Part shown: positions 31,291 through 38,082 of the stretch, in pieces
Position numbering within the stretch: position 1 is the stretch's first letter
How the letters are laid out: the number at the start of each line of letters is the position of its first letter
Assembly: GCA_001790855.1 (NCBI GenBank)
Contig: MGDH01000039.1
Location: 1 to 38,082, forward strand
Direction of reading: 5' to 3'
DNA length: 38,082 bases
From: Candidatus Schekmanbacteria bacterium RIFCSPLOWO2_02_FULL_38_14
GTDB lineage: Bacteria; Schekmanbacteria; GWA2-38-11
Translations under genes and position numbers: made by a program
The notes under the pieces: generated by a model
Seen by the model: the letters and a program-made list of their open reading frames with translations, nothing else
What the model was told of the DNA's origin: nothing
The model's database searches: none

Positions 31291-34170
31291 ATGAAAAAGA
31301 TTATTCTTGTTCCTTTTCATAAAATTAATCCTGAGAAAATTATCCTTGATGAAACAGGAAGGCTTGGTCTGTCATCATTTGAAAAATGCCTCTGGCTTGT
31401 CCCGTCAGTGAGAAGAATAAGGAAAATACAAAAAGCCCTTGCTGATACCATTGAGAAGGAATCCTTTGTTCCCCCAGGTCTTTTTACTATTGATACATTT
31501 GCCAAGGAGCTCTTTCTCTCTTTTGATAACCGCATCTTGATTGACAATGTCAGTCGTCTTTTAATCCTTCATAGATTATTGAATAGAATTAAGGATAAAC
31601 TTTCTCCGCTTATGCCTGCAGGAAATCCTTATTTTTTCTCAGGTATTTTAAAAAGCGTTGCCAGATGGATAAAAAATTTGAAGGACTATATTATTCCTTC
31701 AATCGGTCTTGAAGGAGCCATAACTCTTTTGGGTTCCAAAGCCTCCCAGTATCAGATTCCTGAAGATGTCTGGCAAAAGTGTTTAAGGGTAATTGATGTT
31801 TTTAAGGAGTATGAGCAGCTTTTAAATGAAAAAGGACTTCTGGATGAAGAGGATTTGATTCTTAACCTGCCATCACTTATCCAAAAAGCCGCAAAACCGG
31901 AGCTTGTAATAATTGACGGGTTTTATAACCTGACAAATGCTGAGAAAAGGGCATTTGAAGCCATAATCCAATATTCAAAAAATTGTCTTGCCATCTGCTT
32001 CGGGAGTGAAGCAGGAAAAGAATCCTCTCCCTCGTCAAAATCATTTATTGAGTTTCTGAAAAAAAATGGTTTTGAACAAGCGCTATTTACTGAGAAGAAA
32101 AGAAAAATAAAAAGAGAGATAATCGAATATAGCTCTCCTGAGGGAGAAGTTGAAGGCATTGCAACAGGGATTAAAACATTATGTCTTAAGGAAAAGGTTG
32201 ACCCGTCAGATATTGCTGTTACATTCCCTTCTCTTTCAAAATATGAGCTTACGATTAAAAGGGTTTTTAAAAAATACGGGATAGATTTTTTCATCAACAC
32301 CCCGGTCTCTTTTTTAAATACGCCATCTGTGATGCCTGCAATCAAATGCCTTAAGGCAATAGATGATGACTTTCCAAGGAGGCTCTTTGCATCAGTTCTA
32401 CGCTCCCCATATTTTAAGAAGATTCCCTATGAAATTAAATTCTCTGCTGAAAATATATCAATAAAAGCCGGGATAATAAAAGGATGTGATGAATGGATTT
32501 CATCTCTTGAGACACTCAAAAAGGAGATTCTCAGAAAAGAAAAAGATGGAGAAGAATCGATTGACCCGCAACCGGAAAAGTTAATTGAAAGAACAATTAA
32601 CTTTCTGAATGATTTCTTCTCCATTGCAAAAAGGCTTAAAGAGGAGAACGGTCATACCTTTGAAGAATACAAAGATATCATGGAAGAACTTTTTGAATTT
32701 TTAGAGTGGTCTTCCCTTGAAAGCAGCGGAGAGGTTTTTCAGGAAGAAGAAAAGGAGATAAGAGAGTTCAAAAACCTCCTTGAAGGCTTTGTTATTGCTG
32801 AAGAGATAATTGGCAGGGAGAAAATCGATTTTTCAAGCTTCTTGAAGCTGTTGCAGATTCTTTTAAATGCAAAATCGTTTTTGCCCGAGAGAAAAGAGGC
32901 AGGGGTTGAAATTTTAAATATTTCTGATGCAGGAAATATCAGTCCATCAGTTTTATTCTTTGGGGGCTTGATTGAAGGAGAATATCCGCAAAAGCCTGCA
33001 AAAGACTTAATACTTCCTGAGAGATTAAAAAAGGAATTATCCCTTTTGACAATTGACGAGTTTCTGGAGCTTGAGAGATTTGATTTTGAGAAGCTTCTTG
33101 ATTTGCCCAAAAAACAGATTATTCTCTCATATCCCTCCTCAGAGGCAGATAAACTATATCTCCCCTCATCCTTTCTGATGGATATAATTCAGGAACCGCC
33201 TCGAAAAGTCCTTGATTTCTCCTATGAAATTTTAAAAGAAGAGGTCTATTCTTATGAAGAGTTTTTAAGAATCAGGGGATTGGTTGAGGGAAAAATTTTC
33301 CAGGGCGCCAATGTTTCCGGGGAATTGAATTTTCAGGGTCCCCTCCTTGACCTTATCCTTACAAGATATGGAAATAACGCGGTCTTTTTCCCTACCGAGC
33401 TTGAGGTTTATGCAAGATGTCCTCATCTTTTCTATCTTCAAAAGATTTTAAAGCTTGAAGAGGTTTCAGAACCTACAGAGGAATGGGACCCCGGAACATG
33501 GGGCAAGGCAGTCCACAGGGTTCTTTACCGGTTTTTTAAAAAGGGTTTTTACCTTAAGAATAGCTTAAGAGAATTTAAAGAAGGAATTGCCAATGCTATC
33601 AGCGAGGTTTCAAAAGAAGAACTCTTTAATCCATTTATGCAAGAGATGCTCTTATCATACTTAGATTCTGTTTCAGAATTTTTATTTGAACAGGAAAGGG
33701 AGTTCAGAATCAATGGATATTGCCCGCTTGAAATGGAAAAGATGTTAAAAGGAGAACTTGAAAAAGGGACAATGGTAGCAGGCCGTATTGACAGGCTCGA
33801 CTCCAATGGGAAGGATTTGAGAATAATTGACTACAAGACCGGAAAATCCCCTGCTCTAAAAGAGATAAAAGAAGGAACCCATCTCCAGATGCCTCTTTAT
33901 CATCTTCTTGCCAAAAAGAATTTTCCCGGATTTAGTGTTGAAGAGGCTGGTATTCTTAATCTGAAAGAAAAGGAATGGAAAGAGTATTTTAAAAAAAATA
34001 AAGAACATTTTGAAGGAGCTAAAGGCAAAGCAACAGAGCATGTTGCAAATATCAGAGAAGGGAAATTCCCCAGAAACCCTCCTGAAGAAGATGATATTTG
34101 CGACTGGTATTTTTCAAAGTGTGCTTTTTTTGCCTTGGGAGCCTGTGAAGGAGGAAAAAACAGGAGATGA
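31291..34170 (+). CDS. addB: AddB-like subunit of a helicase-nuclease (PD-(D/E)XK nuclease)
   Basis: Partner of AddA in double-strand break resection. The 959-residue protein has a helicase-like N-terminal part without an obvious ATP-binding loop, as expected for some AddB proteins. A C-terminal RecB-type nuclease domain (about 690-959) carries VAGRIDRLDSNGKDLRIIDYKTGKSP, with the catalytic D and DYK residues. A cysteine before the nuclease (YARCPHLFYLQKIL) and three at the C-terminus (CDWYFSKCAFFALGAC) fit the iron-sulfur cluster staple of AddB. It is shorter than the Bacillus protein. Its TGA overlaps the ATG of addA (ATGA at 34167-34170). The gene begins 47 bases after tRNA-His. Confidence 0.85.
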   Translation: MKKIILVPFHKINPEKIILDETGRLGLSSFEKCLWLVPSVRRIRKIQKALADTIEKESFVPPGLFTIDTFAKELFLSFDNRILIDNVSRLLILHRLLNRIKDKLSPLMPAGNPYFFSGILKSVARWIKNLKDYIIPSIGLEGAITLLGSKASQYQIPEDVWQKCLRVIDVFKEYEQLLNEKGLLDEEDLILNLPSLIQKAAKPELVIIDGFYNLTNAEKRAFEAIIQYSKNCLAICFGSEAGKESSPSSKSFIEFLKKNGFEQALFTEKKRKIKREIIEYSSPEGEVEGIATGIKTLCLKEKVDPSDIAVTFPSLSKYELTIKRVFKKYGIDFFINTPVSFLNTPSVMPAIKCLKAIDDDFPRRLFASVLRSPYFKKIPYEIKFSAENISIKAGIIKGCDEWISSLETLKKEILRKEKDGEESIDPQPEKLIERTINFLNDFFSIAKRLKEENGHTFEEYKDIMEELFEFLEWSSLESSGEVFQEEEKEIREFKNLLEGFVIAEEIIGREKIDFSSFLKLLQILLNAKSFLPERKEAGVEILNISDAGNISPSVLFFGGLIEGEYPQKPAKDLILPERLKKELSLLTIDEFLELERFDFEKLLDLPKKQIILSYPSSEADKLYLPSSFLMDIIQEPPRKVLDFSYEILKEEVYSYEEFLRIRGLVEGKIFQGANVSGELNFQGPLLDLILTRYGNNAVFFPTELEVYARCPHLFYLQKILKLEEVSEPTEEWDPGTWGKAVHRVLYRFFKKGFYLKNSLREFKEGIANAISEVSKEELFNPFMQEMLLSYLDSVSEFLFEQEREFRINGYCPLEMEKMLKGELEKGTMVAGRIDRLDSNGKDLRIIDYKTGKSPALKEIKEGTHLQMPLYHLLAKKNFPGFSVEEAGILNLKEKEWKEYFKKNKEHFEGAKGKATEHVANIREGKFPRNPPEEDDICDWYFSKCAFFALGACEGGKNRR

Positions 34171-37100
34171 GCGTAGAAGATATCTTTGATGTAACAAGAA
34201 ATGTTGCCATTTCCTCTCCTGCAGGCTCAGGGAAAACAGAAAAGCTAGCCAGGAGGTATATCAGCCTCATTATTTACGGGGCAGAAATTGAAAAAATTGT
34301 CGCATTTACATTTACTGAAAAAGCTGCACAGGAGATGAAGGAGAGGGTTTTTAAAATCTTAAAAAGCGAACACCCTGATATCTGGAGGGGATATAAAGAT
34401 ACTCCGCACAGGTTTCGCATCTCAACAATCCATTCATTTTTAAGGGGAATGCTTCTTAGATTTCCCTATGAGGCGCTGGTTGACCCTGAATTTGAAATGC
34501 TTGATGAAACGCAGACCAGGCTCTGGTTTGACGAGATAATCCACGACTCGTTAATTGAAATTTCAAGAAATCAGGAATCTGAAGAACATAAAACCCTGAA
34601 AAAACTTTTCCTCCTTTCAGGAAATTCCTGGGCAAACCTGAAAAGCTCTATAAAGGAATTCTTCGCTAAAAGACCGTTTTCAGAAGCCGGTTTCAGGGCG
34701 CCGTCTCTGCCTGAGCTCTTCTCAAATCTTCAGGGCGATGTAAGGGATAGGCTTGAACATCTTGCAAAAGCAGGCAATCCGGAATTACTTCCCTCGCTTG
34801 CATCACCGCTCCTTCAGGGTGGATTGCAGGATATAGGAGAAGAACTCGCCAAAACAGAAAACGATTTAAGATATCTTAAAAAAATGTTTTTAACTCAGAA
34901 AAATGAGGCATACAAAAAACATAAGCCCGGGTTTGGTTCCTGTCCTGAGATTTTTATCTCCCTTTCCAACAGTATTTACCACTTCTCTCCTCTTGCAGAA
35001 ACCCTGCTTAATGAAATTAAAACCTTTCTCTTTAACATACTTTTTAAAAGAACCAATGAAAGGTATGAACAGAAAAAAATGGAGGCTGGAGTTGTTGACT
35101 TTGCAGATTTAGAAACAAAGGCTTTGAAGCTCATAAATGAAAACGAAAGATGTTTTGAGATTCTTCTGGCTTTTGAGGAGAACACGGACCACATTCTTGT
35201 AGATGAGTTTCAGGACACAAACTCCTTTCAGTGGGAAATAATTAAAAAGTTCACAGAGGATTGGCGCTCAGGTCATGGGTATAAGATGGAGAAGGGAGTC
35301 ACCTCTACAATATTTCTGGTTGGAGACCCGAAACAGTCTATCTATCTTTTCAGGGGAGCAAATGTAGAGGTCTTTGAGAAAGCAAAGAGAGAGCTTAAAA
35401 ATTATGCCCCGAAAAATTTTGTATTTTACGAGCCGCCTGAAAACTACAGAAGCCTTCAGAGCATAATTGATTTCAGCAATTTCTTCTTCTCCAAAATCAT
35501 GAAAAGAAATAACGAAGAGGAGCTCTGGCGGACCATTTATAGCCCGTTTGAGAAGAAACGAGCTCTTCAGGACAAAGGCATGGTAGAGCTTCTTTTAACC
35601 TCTGACCCGGAACTTAAAAAAAAGAAGGATAGGAAAAGAAAAGAAGCAGAGACTATTGCAAAAAGGATTAAATCTTTAATCAGAAAAGAGATTGTCTTTG
35701 ATAAATCATCTTTGGAAGAAGCTGAAAAAAAGCGCGCATTAAGGTATGAGGATATAACAATACTTTTAAGGGCAAGAACATATCTTCCCGAGATTGAGCA
35801 GGCTCTCCGGGAATACAAGATCCCCTATTTTGTCCTGAAAGGGGTTGGATTCTGGGAATCGCCGGAGATTTCGCTGGTGCGGAGTTTTTTGTTTTTTCTG
35901 ACAAATCCATTTGATGACCTCTCCCTTTATACCATTCTGAAAAGTCCTTTTTTTAATTTTGAAGAAGAGATTTTTTTAAAGGCAAGATTTGAAAACGGAA
36001 AGAATCTCTTTGAGCAGGCAGAGTGCCTTCTTAAAAAAGAAAAAGACAGCAGGATTTCTGACTTTGAGCTTTTAAAGCAATATTTAAGCAAAGTGGATAC
36101 TGTCCCTGTTTCTTATATGATTGAGCAGTTTTTTAAGGACAGAAATGGTTGGGAGTTTTTATGGGAGCCGCAGCAGGCAGCCAATATCAAGAAGTTTATA
36201 AAAATTCTTGAGGGATACGACAAGGAAGGGCTCCTTCTTGGAGAAATTTGTTCAAGGCTCGCAAACCTCATAAATTCCTCAGACGAATCAAACGAATCAA
36301 AGGCAAATATTAATGTTGAAGGGGTGGATGCTGTAAGGATAATGACTATTCACGCTGCAAAGGGACTCCAGTTTCCAGTAGTTGTAGTCGCAGGTATAGG
36401 GGATATAAAAAGCACAAACAGGAACGAAGGGCTTTTAATTGATGGGAATGAGATGGTTCTGAATCCTAAAAAAGAACACAGGCTCTCTTATCTGAGAAGT
36501 GAAAAACAGATTGAAGAGGTAAAGAGGCTTTGCTATGTCGCTGTGACAAGGGCAAGGGACTGCCTCATATTATCAGGATTCTTTGAGGGAGGCAAGGGGA
36601 TCTCCGGTTTTAACTTCCTCTCTTCTGCAATAGATGAGTTTCAGATAAAAGAAAATGGCGGAGAATATGAGTTTAATAAAAATTTTGTAGATGGTTTTGG
36701 TATCTTAAGCAATTCAGGGCTTGATAGGATTTATAAAATTGAAAATGATGAGAAAAAACCTGAAGGTCATCTGCCAAACCTGATAGATGAGAAAGTAAAA
36801 GCAGGGGACTCAGGCAAGCTGATGCAGGTCTCAGAAGGGGAAGAGGATTTTCATCACAAACATCATACTGACCCTCTTTTAGGGGTTGTGCTCCATAAAA
36901 TCTTAGAGCTTTTATCCAAGGGGAACCTTTCCCGCAATGAGGATGCGGTAAGAAAAAAGGCAGAAAGCCTTGTGAGGTTCTACGAGGCTCGAATTTCAAA
37001 AGAAAAAGAGATTGTAGATGAAGTAATTAAACATTTAAAAACCTTGGAAGAAAACGGATTGCTTGATGAAGTGGTGATTACCACAAATAAAAATTTTGCA

Positions 37101-37355
37101 GAGATTCCATTTATTTTAAAACATAATGGCAGGAACTATTCAGGAAGGATTGACAGGGTTGTATTTCGTGAAGATGATGCTTTTATTTATGATTACAAAA
37201 CCTTTCCTGTTGAAAAAGGAGAAATTCCGGCTTTAAAAAATGCTTTTTCCTTTCAATTAAATATTTACAGGGAGGCAGTAAAATCCATTTTCTCCCCCAA
37301 GAGAATTTTTACCTATCTCCTGCTCACAAGTTCCGGGAAACTGATTGAGATTTAA
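34167..37355 (+). CDS. addA: AddA-like helicase-nuclease (UvrD/Rep family)
   Basis: ATP-dependent helicase and nuclease that unwinds and resects broken DNA ends for RecA. The 1062 residues carry Walker A SSPAGSGKTEK (16-26), AFTFTEKAAQEM, Walker B HILVDEFQDTNSFQW, VGDPKQSIYLFRGAN, PPENYRS, VRIMTIHAAKGLQFPVVVVAG and LCYVAVTRARDCL. A C-terminal nuclease domain ends in YSGRIDRVVFREDDAFIYDYKT. Two nuclease motifs, one in each subunit, suggest an AddAB rather than RecBCD type; no recC or recD is present. Translation is probably coupled to addB. Its stop codon shares bases with a possible gene remnant on the other strand. Confidence 0.92.
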   Translation: MSVEDIFDVTRNVAISSPAGSGKTEKLARRYISLIIYGAEIEKIVAFTFTEKAAQEMKERVFKILKSEHPDIWRGYKDTPHRFRISTIHSFLRGMLLRFPYEALVDPEFEMLDETQTRLWFDEIIHDSLIEISRNQESEEHKTLKKLFLLSGNSWANLKSSIKEFFAKRPFSEAGFRAPSLPELFSNLQGDVRDRLEHLAKAGNPELLPSLASPLLQGGLQDIGEELAKTENDLRYLKKMFLTQKNEAYKKHKPGFGSCPEIFISLSNSIYHFSPLAETLLNEIKTFLFNILFKRTNERYEQKKMEAGVVDFADLETKALKLINENERCFEILLAFEENTDHILVDEFQDTNSFQWEIIKKFTEDWRSGHGYKMEKGVTSTIFLVGDPKQSIYLFRGANVEVFEKAKRELKNYAPKNFVFYEPPENYRSLQSIIDFSNFFFSKIMKRNNEEELWRTIYSPFEKKRALQDKGMVELLLTSDPELKKKKDRKRKEAETIAKRIKSLIRKEIVFDKSSLEEAEKKRALRYEDITILLRARTYLPEIEQALREYKIPYFVLKGVGFWESPEISLVRSFLFFLTNPFDDLSLYTILKSPFFNFEEEIFLKARFENGKNLFEQAECLLKKEKDSRISDFELLKQYLSKVDTVPVSYMIEQFFKDRNGWEFLWEPQQAANIKKFIKILEGYDKEGLLLGEICSRLANLINSSDESNESKANINVEGVDAVRIMTIHAAKGLQFPVVVVAGIGDIKSTNRNEGLLIDGNEMVLNPKKEHRLSYLRSEKQIEEVKRLCYVAVTRARDCLILSGFFEGGKGISGFNFLSSAIDEFQIKENGGEYEFNKNFVDGFGILSNSGLDRIYKIENDEKKPEGHLPNLIDEKVKAGDSGKLMQVSEGEEDFHHKHHTDPLLGVVLHKILELLSKGNLSRNEDAVRKKAESLVRFYEARISKEKEIVDEVIKHLKTLEENGLLDEVVITTNKNFAEIPFILKHNGRNYSGRIDRVVFREDDAFIYDYKTFPVEKGEIPALKNAFSFQLNIYREAVKSIFSPKRIFTYLLLTSSGKLIEI

Positions 37356-37528
37356 AATAGGCAGGGGATGAACTGTTTACCGCCTACTCTTATGCCTATG
37401 AGATGCTTTTCAGAAAGAGGCCCAAAAGCCTCAAGATAACCACTATAAAACTTTGCGCTCTTAGAAATACTGCTATTGCCTTGACTAAATAAACATGATA
37501 AAGGGCTTTCTGGTGTTAATATGGGAAT
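37352..37528 (-). pseudogene. Possible C-terminal gene remnant, convergent with addA
   Basis: On the minus strand an open stretch of about 55 codons ends in TAA at 37354-37352, sharing TTAA with the addA stop, as at the recN and tlyA junctions. It encodes FYSGYLEAFGPLSEKHLIG and then IRVGGKQFIPCLF near the end. It has no ATG, GTG or TTG start; an in-frame TAG lies just upstream. It may be the tail of a decayed gene or a chance open frame. I recognise no family. Confidence 0.25.
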
Positions 37529-37573
37529 CTACAAAAAAGTAAAATGGCTGTAACTTATTTATTATATTAGTTT

Positions 37574-37647
<74 letters not shown>

Positions 37648-38082
37648 CAAATTAAAAGCCCTACATCGCTTTCTTTAACCACCCGTTTTAAAATTCCGTT
37701 GAGGTGGAAGTGACAGTTTTTGTCAATGATGTAGGGCTTATAAATTTCTCCGCAATGCCGTGTTTAAAAATTTGCTTGAACCTGGCTAACCAGTAGAGCA
37801 ACTTCTTTCCATGACATTAGGCTTCCCCGGCAGTTTTTACACTGTCATGTTTAAGGGCTTGCACACTGCCATCTTTACGTGTCGCTCTCTATTCTTTTGT
37901 TGGTTCAAGAATAGATTTTAAAATCACGCGCACCGCAGAGAATATCTTGCTCTCTAGTTACTAAGATATGTTGAGAATTCCGTCTGTCAAGAGGTAAAAA
38001 ATAAAGTTTTTTCATGTTAAAGCCAAGTCAATATGTCAGTTAACTGCCGAGTAAAAATGTCAGTAACGGTATAAAGTTTATT
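37648..38082. other. Gene-free tail with inverted and direct repeats (possible mobile element edge)
   Basis: No convincing reading frame is visible in these 435 bases. A perfect 12-bp inverted repeat, AAGCCCTACATC (37656-37667) with its complement at 37728-37739, encloses 60 bases that include TGACA and TGTCA arms (37711-37725). Near the right edge are the palindrome CAGTTAACTG (38037-38046) and two similar direct copies of ATGTCAGT followed by AAC (from 38033 and from 38057). Such clustered repeats are typical of insertion sequence ends, but no transposase is present in the window. Confidence 0.4.

Overview
The window is a dense, AT-rich (about 35-40% GC by eye) bacterial chromosome segment made almost entirely of housekeeping genes. 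A sigma-54 activator, a GspE/PilB-type ATPase, a lipoprotein with a lipobox, a SPOR-domain protein and a YidC with a large periplasmic domain suggest a Gram-negative (diderm) cell. I cannot fix the phylum; an uncultured lineage near Nitrospirota, Desulfobacterota or Schekmanbacteria would fit, but this is weak inference. Genes are tightly packed. ATGA or TTGA couplings are frequent, and two convergent pairs share the bases of their stop codons.

Layout. 1-2872 (minus): fabD, fabG, acpP, an intrinsic terminator or attenuator, rnc, and the first codons of a gene coupled to rnc. 3114-7824: a sigma-54 response regulator convergent with tlyA, then a YfhO-like multipass membrane protein. 7972-15219: hisS; a GspE/PilB-like ATPase divergent from an HD-GYP protein, with two good promoters between them; then nadK and recN. 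15445-18476: argS, a small membrane protein coupled to a SPOR protein, and a lone OppF-type ATPase. 18769-24263: tsaC, then the conserved cluster rpmH-rnpA-yidD-yidC-jag-mnmE. 24288-28449 (minus): a secreted protein, a lipoprotein, pfkA and pyk in one overlapping operon. 28635-37647: cysS, rlmB, tRNA-Arg(TCT), tRNA-His(GTG), addB, addA, tRNA-Arg(TCG). The last 435 bases hold no convincing gene but carry inverted and direct repeats that could be the edge of a mobile element.

Functionally the window combines translation (three aminoacyl-tRNA synthetases, three tRNAs, rRNA and tRNA modification enzymes, RNase III, RNase P protein), fatty-acid synthesis, membrane insertion, lower glycolysis, recombination repair (RecN, AddAB) and possible cyclic-di-GMP signalling.

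The most unusual signal is not a gene. It is a set of dispersed short tandem repeats, mostly with a 7-base period and in one spacer 8. They lie in four intergenic spacers and, as exactly five perfect copies each, inside the reading frames of argS and cysS. A second dispersed family consists of small GC-rich hairpins with stems of about 8 bp; two neighbouring copies differ by base changes that preserve pairing. I see no convincing defence island, CRISPR array or complete mobile element.
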